DNA from: Mangifera indica
Taxonomy: Eukaryota; Streptophyta; Magnoliopsida; Sapindales; Anacardiaceae
Length of the DNA stretch: 64,000 bases
Direction of reading: 5' to 3'
NCBI RefSeq assembly: GCF_011075055.1
Contig: NC_058140.1
Location: 15,501,945 to 15,565,944, forward strand
Of the stretch, positions 1 through 12,688 are shown in pieces. The notes under the pieces are model-generated. The model saw only the letters and a program-made list of their open reading frames with translations, did no database searches and had not been told where the DNA came from. Position 1 is the first letter of the stretch. The number at the start of each line of letters is the position of its first letter. Position numbers and translations under genes: made by a program.

Positions 1-489
1 AAGTGACAGTTGATGAGAATAAGTCTTTTGACCAAGAAAAAATCTTTTGGGCCGTGTCTTAAATGGGAAAAATTTTAATCACTGATTGATTAATAAAGTA
101 ATGAACACAGAATGACAGGCCGTCTGACAAAAGCTTTCTTATATTCTCTCCCCCACCAAGTTTTCGGAATCTTCTCTCTTTGTCGCATGCTCTGCAGCTC
201 ATTTTTATATTCCCAGCGCGCATTTAGACAAAGAAAATAATTTCTGAACCCTCAATATTTCAAACTTGACATAGAAACCCATAAGTTTAAAATTACCGGC
301 AACATTAGACTTTCTTAACTTGATACGAAAAAAGGCAATTCTAAAAAATAAGGATAATTAAACCTATATTTACATAAGTAAATTTACATGGGTGTAAAGA
401 TAGCTAGCCATCAAACGTTGACTCGCTCGAGTTTATCATTCACTCAGCTGCATAGGTGTAACAAAATCGAGTCAAAAGATTAACTCAAC
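1..489. other. Intergenic DNA at left edge, 3' side of the kinase gene
   Basis: No open reading frame of note. The first 33 bases contain AATAAGTCTTTTGACC, which resembles the right-hand end of the Mutator-type MITE family found elsewhere in the window (AATAAGTCCTTTGGCC near 35.38 kb). This may be the end of a copy cut by the window edge. The rest is AT-rich and probably holds the 3' UTR and polyadenylation region of the minus-strand kinase gene. Confidence 0.4.
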
Positions 490-1662
490 TCACTTGAGAG
501 ATATATCAGCCAAAATCTCTCTCAAAATCATCTTCCCTCTGGAAATATCACTGCAAATATTATCACCATTATCGTTATCACGATCACAAAGCTGTTTCTT
601 TGATGGAAAATCTGATCTCCTTTGCCTTCTTCTCATCCTCATCACGCTACCCCACAAGCTCATCCAGATGGGAATCGTTCTAACTCGTTCAACAAAACAC
701 GTCTCCACCATGAAAACCTCTCCGATTTCGGGGCGGTTGTCTTCCTCCAACGACACACAACGCGCCGCCAAGTTTAACATGTGCTTGATCGTGCCCTCCA
801 TGTAACTCGGCAGAGAAACGCTCGTATCACAAATCTCCATGGCCCGCTTCTCTTTGATCAATGCCGTCGCCCACTCGACGATCGACGCTGGCTGTTTCGA
901 CACGTCAATGGCCTTCCGGCAACTTATAATCTCTAACAAAACTACCCCAAAACTGAACATGTCAGTCTTTCTGCTTAATTTATTTGGTGAAGTGTAGCAG
1001 GGATCAAGGTACCCGATTGTTCCCGCAGGCTGAACGGGCTGTGAAGTTATCGATGACGCATCAACAGCGAGCCCGAAATCGACGAGCTTTGGGATCCAAT
1101 TAGCGTCGAGTAAAATGTTGGAAGACTTTATATCTCTGTGGATAATCACCGGATTGGCAACTTCATGAAGAAAATGGATGGCCTTGGCGATTTGGATGGC
1201 AATTTCTACACGTTTAGGCCACGACGGCGGTGGCGAACCAGAAGAAGAAGAGTTGTGTAACAAATTATAAAGCGAGGCATTAGGCAAAAACTCCATAACC
1301 AAAAGCTTGTTTTGATTTTCGCAATCAGAACTGGTTCCCAAATAGTTAACTACATTAAGGTTTTCATGATCACTTAGAGAAGATAAAACCTGAATTTCAT
1401 TGTTAAGTTTCTTGGAGTTTTCGAGAAAAACTTCACGGCCATTAAACGAAGCTCGTTTAATGGCGACAACATTGGGAAGACGGTGGTGATCGTCGTGAAG
1501 AACGGCTTTATAAACACATCCATGGCTACCTTTGCCGAGGAGGGATGAACAGGAGAAACTTTCAGTGGCCTTGACGAGTTCTCGATAATCAAACTCCATA
1601 AGGCTGAACCTAATTTTCTTGCAAAACGGCTCCCAACCTGAGCCCGTGACAAACTCCCCCAC
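490..1662 (-). CDS. Receptor-like cytoplasmic serine/threonine kinase (RLCK)
   Basis: Single-exon 390-aa protein kinase that would phosphorylate Ser/Thr residues of unknown substrates, probably in the cytoplasm or at the plasma-membrane face. The kinase domain spans about residues 37-320. The glycine loop is GKGSHG at 43-48, the ATP-anchoring lysine is K69 in VAIK, the catalytic HRD is 175-177 followed by IKSSNILLD, DFG is 195-197, and the activation-segment end reads GTIGYLDPCY at 214-223. HRD includes the Arg, so this is an RD kinase, and the catalytic residues look intact. There is no signal peptide, ectodomain or membrane span, which places it with receptor-like cytoplasmic kinases (it resembles the Arabidopsis At1g28390/At3g51990 type). 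The C-terminal 60 residues are basic then acidic and low in complexity. The start is the first ATG of the longest frame, with no upstream in-frame ATG before a stop. Substrate and pathway are not inferable. Confidence 0.9.
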   Translation of the reverse strand: MGEFVTGSGWEPFCKKIRFSLMEFDYRELVKATESFSCSSLLGKGSHGCVYKAVLHDDHHRLPNVVAIKRASFNGREVFLENSKKLNNEIQVLSSLSDHENLNVVNYLGTSSDCENQNKLLVMEFLPNASLYNLLHNSSSSGSPPPSWPKRVEIAIQIAKAIHFLHEVANPVIIHRDIKSSNILLDANWIPKLVDFGLAVDASSITSQPVQPAGTIGYLDPCYTSPNKLSRKTDMFSFGVVLLEIISCRKAIDVSKQPASIVEWATALIKEKRAMEICDTSVSLPSYMEGTIKHMLNLAARCVSLEEDNRPEIGEVFMVETCFVERVRTIPIWMSLWGSVMRMRRRQRRSDFPSKKQLCDRDNDNGDNICSDISRGKMILREILADISLK

Positions 1663-4600
1663 TAAACTTGTGAATATTTGGAGGGAAAATGAAAGGAAGG
1701 AGTTCTAAAAAGAAGAGATGAATGAATATATAAGTGAAAACAGTGGTGGGTGTACGTGAGAAAGACGCAGAGAATAAAGGAGGTTTTGGGGAACAAGAAA
1801 AGGAAAATTATAATGGAGGAATCATTGAATTGAGAGAATAAAAAGGAGAAAGGCGAAGAGAAAAAGAGAACGAAAGAGCCGAAGAAATAAGAGAAGGGAG
1901 ATCATACAATGGATTAAGTATTGAAAAAGAATGGAATTGTGACGATTCAGATTCTCTTTTTCTTCTACGTTAGCTGGTTGCCGTTGGGGACTTCGCCACT
2001 TTTTTCTCTCTCCATTTTTTCCTTCTATAATTAATTGAATCTTTTCTTTATTTTTTATGAGACACAAAAAAAACTTTAGAATAAAAAAGGCAAAGGCAAA
2101 TGCATGCAATCACTTGGTTACACATATAAGGTGAAATTGGGTTTATTTATACTTATCCCAACTTCTCTCTTTTAGTAAAGTTTCATTAGATAGCTTATTA
2201 AATAAAATTTTGGCTTTATGATTTATTTTTCCTGTGATATCATCTAATACGAAAGAGTAATTTTCTGTATATCTCTTTTAAATACATAAATAGATATATT
2301 CTTATATATATTATCATATGATTGAGTATTATTTTTATCATTAATTTAAAATTAGTCAATCATATAATAATATGTATAAATATATATATATTTGTATATT
2401 AAAAATAGGTATGTGATAATTTTATAAAAAGGGCTTTGATATATTTAGAAGAATTTTTATTGTTATAGGGCATATATAATATTTTGTAATTGATGAAATT
2501 TGGTGGTAAACCCATTTTATAAATAATTTTATAATAATAAACATAAGAATTATATATAGTGGCATTATCGATTAAGTGTCAAAATCTCATTCAAAATAAT
2601 ATTATAAAAGTGTAATAAGGTTTAAAATAAGTTACAAGAACACCTTTACTAAACTAAATTATGAATAATATTATGAAAATTTTAACTTTTTTTTTAAATT
2701 TAAAATGTTGAAATTTGTCATTTCATCAAATCTTAGGTGGGTAAATAATCATTTAACCTAGAAATTATTATTATATTTATGAATTTGGAACTTCTAAAAT
2801 GGATTTATTGTGCATTTTTCTCGTGCTCCTTCCTTAACACTTATCTTAAATTTTAATTAGGGAATAATTTCTCATGATTATTAACAAAATTTATAATGAT
2901 ATAAAAATACTACAAAGTATCCACGTGGATGTAAAAATAATATTAAGCATATTAAATTAAGTAAATATGTGCAAAGTTTTATTCTCTATCACTGTCACAT
3001 TCACAAGATTACGAAAATTAAAATAAATAGTAGGTCAAGAATCATTTTCAAGTTAGTGTTAATATACATAGTCAAACTATTTTTTTTAAGGATAAAGTAT
3101 ACATAACGACGTGAAGAATGATGACAAAGTATAAGTTAGAATCTCTTTATTCATCCCCAATATAAAAACTTTAAATAGAAAAAATTTACATCTATAAATC
3201 ATAAATTTATGAGATTTATAACTTATATTTATGATTTATATGACATTAAATTTTTTTTATTAAGTATAATTATATTTATTTATCTTTGGTATAATTTTTA
3301 ATACATTAATTTTATTGAATAACGTAAAAATATAATTTTTTATAATGTAAAACTATTTATTCTTTATAATAAAAAAATATGATTCTTTATAGTATAACGA
3401 TGTGATATTTTATAATAAAAATGTGTGACACTGAGAGTTACAATTACCCATTATAAATTATAATAAAAATTATAACAAATAACGAAACTAAAAAGAATAT
3501 AATGTAAGTGTTTTCCTCTCTCATCAAAACAAGTGGTTGAGTGAAAAAAATTAATATCCTTCAAATCTTTTTATCAATTCTCTTTATTTTTTATATATTA
3601 TATGTTTTTTATGTAAAATATGGAAAAGCACCATCACCATGTATGGATTTGGCATGAGATCTTTAGGAAACTATTATATACATCTGTTAAAGATCTTTCA
3701 TACTAGGGTTTTAGAATGATATATAATGTTTGTCAGAATTTTACAGCCATTTCCAGAGAGACCAGTCTTGGAATTACATGTACGTGGCTTAACACTAAAC
3801 AGACACCTTCGAAAGCTTTGTTCAACATGCCACTCGTTATAGAACAAGCTTACCATGTGATCTTTATTAAAAAAAAAAAAATAGTAAAGTTTAGTTTTAG
3901 GAAAATCTTACGTTCAATAAAGGATCGAGAGAATATCTTTAATTTATTAATAAAATTATATATATTTATTTTAAATATATAAATTAATATATATTTGACA
4001 TATATTATTATAAAATTAGATAATTTTAAATTAATAATAAAATAATATCTGATGATAAAATAACATATATAAATATGTATCATTAATATATTTAAAATAG
4101 ATATATATAATATTACTTTTGATTTATTAGGAGTCAGTTCATGGTTCAATTGACATATTACCTAGTCAATTTTTTTTTCATATAATTTTATATTACGAGA
4201 AAAAAAAAAATTACACTTGATGAAACTTGAGTCCAACACCTCATTAACTGTGTAGTGATTGTCATCAGATCAATTTTATTTTTTGTGTAAATACATTTTA
4301 GAAATTATATTTAATTATTTAATTACATTTTAGAAATAAAAAAAATCGTATCCAACAACATTTGCTCATTTTCAAAATTAATAAAACTTTATGTATATAT
4401 TTTTAATATAAAAATAAATACACATATAAATATATTATTATATGATTGGATAATTTGAATTAATGGTAAAGTATTAATGACCCATAATCTATTTGGTAAA
4501 AACTTTTTAGACTTTTCTAACGAGAGGATAAAAGTTATAAATTGTTCAAGTAAGGGATAATAAAAAATTTTATCACTAGGATATGTAAGGGTAAAGAGGT

Positions 4601-5558
4601 AATTAGCCAATTTAAATTATCCGTTTTACAAAATAAATAGTTAAAAATACAAATAAAAGATTTAAATGATCCCTTTTAAAGAAATAAATATTTTTTAGTT
4701 TTTTAATTTTATTGAATTCTATTTTATTTTTAAATTTCATCGTTTTTATTTTTACAATTTCTTTTGAAAAGGCAGTTGCTTTTGATCTTTTCTGGGCTTT
4801 CAAAATTTTTAAAAGTTTGGGCTTTAAGAACTAAATTCACTTAAAAAATCAAATTCATTACCCTTTATTTTTTTTTCCTGTAAAAATATTCATTAAGACC
4901 CAAAAATTATTAGCCAGTGGCCTATCTTGCGAGAACAGATCCAACTCTTCTTCGGGCTGACAACTTAATACGAGAAAAGGCCCATAAATGTTAAAAGCCC
5001 AGTTGGCTAGTAGTTGAGCCTTCTTATTTAGTTTATATTAAATTAGAAAATCTTTCGGATTTTGCAAATTTCATTTCACATTTTTAAAAGGATTGAAAAT
5101 TTTCTTTAAAAAAAAAAAAAATGAAGTTCATAATTTTTAAATGAATTATTTTAATTTATAAAATATTGAAAAAACTCATAATTTTATTAAAATAAATAAA
5201 TTATTAGGTCACGAGATGAATGAGAATTGAGGAGACTTGTCAGGTGGTCCAGAACTAGAACCAGTCATTCATTGACTGACTCCTTGTAATTTTTGTCCGA
5301 AGACTCACGCACCACCAGAGCACGTGTCTTTACTTCACAGAGTTAAAAATTTTCCTTTTAACCTTTCGGTATTTAATTGCTTTCCCGCCGTAAAATATTC
5401 AAACACAGAACAACAACCAACTTAGGAGCACGTGCCATGCACGTATGGTTAAAACATACCAACTTGGCTCTAACACGACTCTATAGGCCACCGTACACCC
5501 ACATAAATCCTTGTCTTCTTAATTGTGAAGAGTAGTACTTAGTCTGCAAATAAATAAG
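1663..5558. other. AT-rich intergenic DNA, kinase promoter side
   Basis: About 3.9 kb upstream of the kinase gene. The first few hundred bases (1663-2100) are purine-rich and probably hold its 5' UTR and promoter. Beyond that the DNA is very AT-rich, with many ATATAT stretches and poly-A or poly-T runs. The short open frames here (for example around 3716-4149 and 4389-4803) are low-complexity I/K/F/N-rich translations without recognisable domains. I see no gene. Confidence 0.6.
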
Positions 5559-6281
5559 GGCCAAATGGCTGCCTAAAATTATATATCAAGAGTTTGATAA
5601 ATTTAAAATTCTATTCATAAATTAATTAGGGTTAAATTTTTTTTATTAAAGATAAATAAAATTATTATTTATTAATAATATTAAAAAATATAAAATTTAT
5701 TATATTTTTTTTAAATTTTAAAAACTAACATTTTATCCTTATTTAAAGTTCTCTAATTTTGAAAATTCATATTTCTCCCTTTCCCTAAAATCTTAGGATT
5801 TTTTTCTTTTCTCCTCTAGCCATTATTTTTTATGTCAACGACTTTCCTTCTTCATCCTAAACTATTGGTCGGTATACACAAGATTTGACGATGAAAAGAT
5901 CTCCAAATATTTTCATTGACAAAGAAATTTGCTCCAAATTGCTCCCCCTATACTTGCCAACGGTTGAGATGAAAATGAGAGGTCGTCGTCATCGAAGATA
6001 GTGCTAGAAGATTGAAGAAAAAATTTGGAGAGAAAATATGATTTTTTTAAATTAAACAACTTTATAGAGTAGTGAAATTATTAGTTTTTAAAATTTAAAA
6101 GAGAAAATATAATAAATTTTATATATTTTTTAATATTTTTAATAAAATGACAATTTTACTTTTATCTTTAATAAAAAATTTTAATAACAATTTGGTTATA
6201 AATAAAATTTTGAATTTTTCAAATTCTACTATATAACTTTAAGGATATATTAAAACTAACATAAAAAATAATTCTTTGGCC
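5559..6281. mobile_element. Mutator-type MITE, copy A (723 bp)
   Basis: Left end begins GGCCAAATGG and right end finishes ATTCTTTGGCC, so the ends are imperfect inverted repeats. The flanks are ATAAATAAG (5550-5558) and ATAAATAAA (6282-6290), a 9-bp target duplication with one mismatch. That size is the hallmark of Mutator-like transposition. The interior is AT-rich around a small less AT-rich core near 5.8-6.0 kb and carries no transposase, so the element is non-autonomous. Its length is almost identical to the copy at 34668-35389. Confidence 0.7.
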
Positions 6282-6731
6282 ATAAATAAATTAATAAAAT
6301 ATATAATTTTATTTGATATTAATGTATTAAAATAAAGATTAGCAATAAGTAATTGACTAAAGAAGACAAAATTGAAACCAATGATCGCTCGCTAACATTT
6401 GGTTTATGAATTTTTTTTTTTTACTGGTAAAGTTTATGAATTTAGAATAAGATTAGAAATTTGAAAGTTCATATCTGGTCAAGTTTCTTTATTTGTGTTG
6501 GGTTAATTTGGCAGACTGAAAATCTGAAACTGTTTGGTTTAATTTTTGCAGTCTGACACTTTGATTTCCCACCATTCAAAGCTTGTATTGTAATTGCAGA
6601 AATCTACTGCGGCAGTTAATGATTCTTTTGTTTCAACAAAATGTTTCCCCTGCTTTACTTTTTACTCCTTTTCTGCCCCCATCACTTTCTTTACTTCGTA
6701 TTATCTTTTTTGTAAATTACCCTGCCTACCC

Positions 6732-7080
6732 CTCCTTGCACGTAAATCCAGATATATCATCTTCAAATCCAGACATGTGTGTCGTTGTCTAAGATGCTGA
6801 AGTGGTAAGATGAAGCACAGACTGTTAAGATATTGTTTGACTATCTTAATTAGATTTTGGATAATTTTTATGTCAAAAAATCACTAAAAAAAGATGAGAA
6901 AAAAATCAAAAAAATAATGATTAAATTTTTATATTAAAAAATTAATTTTAATAAATTTTTAAATTTTTAAAAATTAATCGATAACTTTTCACTAAATCTT
7001 GAATGCAAAATAGTCTTTTCCCTTTTATGAACTGCCCAATCTCTCCTTGCACGTAAATCCAGACACATCATCTCTAAATT
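6732..7080. repeat. Separated 38-bp direct repeat
   Basis: CTCCTTGCACGTAAATCCAG at 6732-6751 continues into a TCATCT-containing tail, and nearly the same 38 bp recur at 7043-7080. The two units are 311 bp apart. The preceding bases (TGCCTACCC and TGCCCAATC) are weakly similar, so this looks like an old local duplication with the intervening DNA diverged or inserted. Confidence 0.6.
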
Positions 7081-10000
7081 TAAAAACAAAAAAAATTAGA
7101 GCACACAAAAAAGGAAAATGTTTGTAAATATAAATAATATCTCATTGCTTGACTGGAATGACAAGAAATTTAATTATAGGCTCCGTCAAATCCCATCATA
7201 AGAGTATACTTTGAACGGGCAATTTCATACAAATATAAAATTTATTTGTTTTTTTCCCGAGAGTAGAATTATTTTCTTTAAAAAAGAAAACCCCTGAGTT
7301 ATATCGTTACGTTTTTATATATAATTTAGATATATAAATAATATATTATAATTTATCGATTACTCTTAAATATAAACCCTTTTAAACTTCTAATTTAATG
7401 ATATAATCAACTATCTATTTAAGGTTAACATCGAAATAATTTTATATTTTAAAATTAAATAGACAATTGATTCAAAGAAATTAAGAAAAAAAACAAAAAT
7501 GGTTTATCTTTCCAATCTATTAATAAACCCTAATCCAAATCATCACTAGACATGTTGTAATATTATACGTATATATTTTAAATATATAAATAAATATATA
7601 TTTATATATATTATTATACGATTAAATACTTAATAAATATATATTTACTTATATACTTAAATTAAATATACATAATTTTATCAAATTTAAAACTACTCCT
7701 CAGTTGAATGGTGATTGTTCTTTGTGACTCTACCAAATATTGAGGTGTATTGAATGAAACATTTTGAGTAGCCTGTGGCCCTGTCACTCCTGAACTGGCT
7801 AAAATGTATAACAATTTCTTGTCTTGGGTTGAAGGACAAAGGTACAAAATTACAAGGGTAATTAAACAAACCCACTTTTACTTAAATATATTTTTTCACT
7901 TTTACCGTCCGCTTTATAAGGGGACTAAAATTAATATATCAATAAAAAAGTAAGGGAAAATTTTGCAGCTTTTGTCAGGATTTCAGTTTTTTGGCTCTTA
8001 CTTACATTTACTTAGATGTCATATTGTGGGTGGACAATTAATTGGTCCCCTGGATGACCAAATTTGATAGGAAATGTATATTGGATATTTCGAATTTGGA
8101 TTATTCCACCTGTGTGTACTCGGGAATCACATACTCGTATATTTCAATATAATTTATCAACATTTAAAATAACAAAAGTGATTTTATTTTTTTTACAAGA
8201 AACCCTTATTTAAATTTACAAGTTTTTCTCAAATGAATTAATCATATTATATAGATAAAAATTTAAATTTAATCATTAATTTTATAATAATTATATTAAA
8301 TAAATTAAAATTTTAATATTAAAATATTATTAAATAATTTAAATTTTAAACTCTTATTTTTATACTTAGAATCATTTTTCTTTATTATTTAAACTATCGT
8401 TAAAGTGGGTAATTTTTTTTATAATGATAAAACTTTATTTCAGTTGAACTATCAATCACACTAAATAAATAAAATTTTAAATCAAGTGATAAATTTTACA
8501 ATCACTATATTAAACAAATTAAAAGTTCAATATTAAAATATCATAAAAGAGAATTATTTCTCATTATTAGAACTTCTTTCATTTGTCACTAAAATAACTT
8601 TTTAGTTAACAAAAAGTAATTTTATTAAAAAATATCATTCCTATATATAAATTTATGATATATTATTATATAATTAATTAATTATTTTATTTTATTTTAT
8701 TTTAAATTATTTAAATATATATTAAAAATATTATTTATTAAAAAATTCACACATATTATTAATTTATATAATTTTATTGTTTTATTAATCCTTAAAGTGT
8801 AGGCAAAACATTTTGGGAAAAAAAAATTTGATTGTAGATGAAATGACTACAAATACTAAGTTTATTCTGCCCAGAAAAGAGATTGCCTTTCACAAGAGAG
8901 AAGAAGACAAGAAAGTAAAAAAGTAAAAAGTAAAAGAGAAGGAGAGATGAAAAAGAGGAAAGTTAATGGGAACAGAAAGAAATGAAGATCAAGATTGACA
9001 AGTCATTAATGAATGAATAAACGAGGGTAAAAAAAATTTAATTTAAATTGACAGCGTGTGCACAAATTTTGGAGATTGACAGGCAGACAGATCACTAATT
9101 AAGAGGCCTATTTCTATTTTTATTTATTATTTAATAAGTCAAGTCCTCCATGTGGGGCTGAATATCTCTGACAGTGCTGTGACACCATCATTTTGGAATG
9201 TGATGGAAATTAAATTTTAATTAAATTTTGTTAGTTGGAATAGGGATTGAAGAGGAAAAAGAAAAAAACGTCTCCATCAAGAATCTCTTTTTATAGGGAG
9301 AGGAGAACCAAACAAAGGGGGTGTGATGTCTGAATAGTAATTCCCACTGTCAGCTCTGTCCTCTGGCCTTCCAGGCACTACCGTCTTTGTTCATATGAAT
9401 TTACTTTTATACCCTTCTAGTTTTTTGAACACACCATTGCCCCTCACGGTACAATTATTCCTATAATATTATATTTTTCTCTTTAATCATCTAATTATAT
9501 AATAATATATTATTTATATATTTAAAATTATATATTCATAATTTTATTATAAATTATATATTAGATGTTATTGAAAACGAGTATATAAACTGAAGTATTT
9601 GTTAGTTAAACTAATATACATTGAATTTACTTTTATACCCTTTTTTATGATATGTTTATTTATAGTTATTAGTAAACAACACAACACCTCAAACACGATA
9701 TATATATTTTTTAATAATCAATGACACAAAATTTGTAGCTATATAAGAACATTCTTAGTGTAATTCTTTTTTTGATTAGAAAATTCTATCCGATTTCATT
9801 TAATAGGTAAATTTTGAGATATAATGACTAAATTTATAACTACTATATTAGGTAATTTAGGGTTTTACTTTATTGTAATATTTTACTATTCGATCCAAGT
9901 TAATTAGTGAAAGATTTTTACTTAAGAAGGATCAAGTTAATCAAATTCTAACTTTTTACAATAGAGTATTTCGTTTAATCACTTAGACTAATTCTTAGGG

Positions 10001-12455
10001 CCTTCTTTGTGTAATTTTTATGCCTCTTTTTTTATAATAAATAGAAATTACAAATTTTTTCTTCAAGTTAGAAAATTAATAGGAAGAAGTATGTGCCACG
10101 GAAATTTAAATGTAGGGAAGATCAATATGGTTAGTACAAAATGTCACACTTGTAATATGAGACAATATTATTTTGTATAACCGTACTAGAAACATTTCTC
10201 CAAGTTGATTAAAAATATTCGCATTTTATTATTTAAATATTTAATTGGGAAAGATGATGATGCTATCTTATTTGATGAATTTTATAATATAAAGATGATA
10301 GGGATGAAGATTGTGCTTTGTTAATTAGAGTTAAGATTATGATTATCCATTGAAATGGATTAATTTTTAAGATAGAAAAAGTGGGTCCAGTTGGATCCAC
10401 CTGGCTGATCAGTGTCGTTTAATTATTTAATTATTTTTTTGGTTTGAATATTTGGAAAGTTAAATTTGATTTGAGCACCTCCCCAAATTTTGTCATTTGA
10501 CACGCCTTATTATTTATTGGTAGGACAAATTTACACTTTACCTACCGTTTATCAAAATTTTACTTCATTATGAATTTTTTTTTTTTAATTTTATAACTGT
10601 ATTTGATTTCATATATAGATCTAAATGTTTATTTTTTAAAATAATTAAGAAAATTAATTTTGACAGAAGCTTTTTATGATAATTTTTTTATATAATAAAA
10701 TTACATATATATACTGTTAAAAATATAATTAATATATTATTATGTAATTTTAAATTAAAAATAAATTAATATATAATTATATTAAATTTAATAGATGATT
10801 CTGAACTTAATACCGATATAAGATACATTCTATTAGCTTATTATACCATCACGGTACCATATTTTTATATCAATTCATTGAATATCTTATAATATTCAAG
10901 CTCATTACATATCTTTGTTAATTCATATTTTCCTCTTTAAAAAAATAAAAATAAGAGTAAAGGGTAATTTGCTTATTTTAGTAAAAAACTACTAATGAAA
11001 AGATGGGGTGCCCAAATTGACCACAGGCCAAAGGAGAAAAGACATACGAAGAAAAAAAAAAGATAATAAAATTAAAGAATTAAAAAAAAAACAGCGTGGG
11101 GTTGGGTTGGGATGAGCTGTCCAACTGCATTAGAAATTAGAGGCTTTATCTGATGCTTACCTGTGCTGTCTGCTGCCCTGAACTCTTCAACATTTACTTA
11201 TTTACCATTTTGGCACTCACTCTCGTCTCTCAATTTACTTCAAATTTCTTAATTAATTGATTATTTATTTATTTTTTGTTCTAATTTCATTAACTAAAAT
11301 AATTCCCTTCTAAGCTTAATTACACAGATAATCATCATTTACATTGCCTGCAAAATTTTAACAAAATTTCTTCCAGGTTTCGTAACCAACTTTAGAAATT
11401 AAGGAAATTTTTTATTTTTCCTCATTTAAAAGGTTGAGAGCAATTTTAAAAAGTTCTCTTATGAAAAAATATTTATCACATGAAAAAGAAAACAGAATAT
11501 TGTGTGATTTTTTATTTTGGTAAAAGAAAAAGATAATTAAGCTATAATGGCACATTAGCTTGGAAAATTATTGAATTAATAAGACAAAACATCACAAGTT
11601 AATCAGTGATTAGGATGTTTAATTGTTTATTAATTACCCATCACAAATATCTTATCTGTTTTTGGACTTATTGGCTCCAAATTTTCTTACGTAAACTATT
11701 GAACAAATAAATTTTAGTTACAAAAAGTACATATACTTGTATTTCATATTAAATATGTAAATTTATAACTATATGATCTATTTAAAAAAAAAATATTAAA
11801 TATATAAAAAAATAACTCATAAAAAATTTTAAGTTATTATCATCTAAGATAACATTACAAACAAACAAAAAAAAAAAAAAATCCAAACTACTGGCATTCT
11901 TTCTTGGTCATTTATGGGACAAAATACAAACTTGTCAATTGTGGGTAACAAAACGGATACAAAGAAAATTATAAAATTATAATTAAATTTTAAATTAAAA
12001 ATAAAATAAATTTAAATTATATAATTATATATCTTTATTAATTGGTATAATAATAAATTGTATTACAACCCAATATTTAGTCAAATTAGGAGAAACAAAT
12101 ATAAAAAATGGTTATCGGGTATTTTAAAATTAATTTTTGACTTATTTGATATAATGATTTTGAGGTTGTTCACAAAAATTATAATTTTATCTTTTTATTA
12201 TGGTTAATTTAATTTAAAAAAATAAATAATCTGATTTAAATAAAATTTTTTATTTAAAAAAAAGTTATAATAAATGAAAATGGAATTGTGATTGTGTTAG
12301 CGGTAACAAAGGCCGTTTTTTCAACATTCCTTTTACGAGACCCCACGAGTGGACTTGTGTTATATCGTTTATATTTTTCTCCAAAGGAAGGTCCCCTTCG
12401 TCTACCTGCCCCCTCTACTTGTATCAAAACAAACCCAAAACCAGCCACCTTCAAC

Positions 12456-12502
12456 TCTCTCTCTCTCTTTCTCTTTCTCTTTCTTTCTTTCTTTCTTTCT
12501 CT
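12456..12502. repeat. CT/TTTC microsatellite in the TCP gene leader
   Basis: A pyrimidine tract of CTCTCT, then CTTT units, then TTTC repeats, ending about 190 bp before the TCP start codon. It probably lies in the 5' UTR or core promoter, where plant genes often carry pyrimidine patches. It should be length-polymorphic. Confidence 0.8.
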
Positions 12503-12688
12503 TCCAAACACAACAGTCAATCACAACCCCCCAAAGACTTTCACTCTCTCTCTTTAATGGGTTTTAATATTATTTGTATGAAAAAATATTGTTATTATTA
12601 TTATTATTTTTATTTTTGTTGGGTTAATTAATTTTAAAATTAAGTAGAAAGTCCCTCAAGTTAGCTTAGCTAGCCCACACCCCACCAA

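Larger units (their letters stand above)
6282..12688. other. AT-rich intergenic DNA and TCP gene promoter/leader
   Basis: About 6.4 kb with no convincing gene. Visible features are a 38-bp direct repeat (6732-6769 and 7043-7080), purine-rich DNA around 8880-8960, and a pyrimidine-rich leader directly before the TCP gene. Open frames at 6583-6800, 7662-7875 and 12254-12631 are short, overlap each other on both strands, and have no domain I recognise. Confidence 0.55.

Noticed and set aside
3716..4803. Short frames in AT-rich DNA left of the TCP gene
   Set aside because: Translations are I/F/K/N/Y-rich, occur on both strands, and reflect base composition rather than coding.
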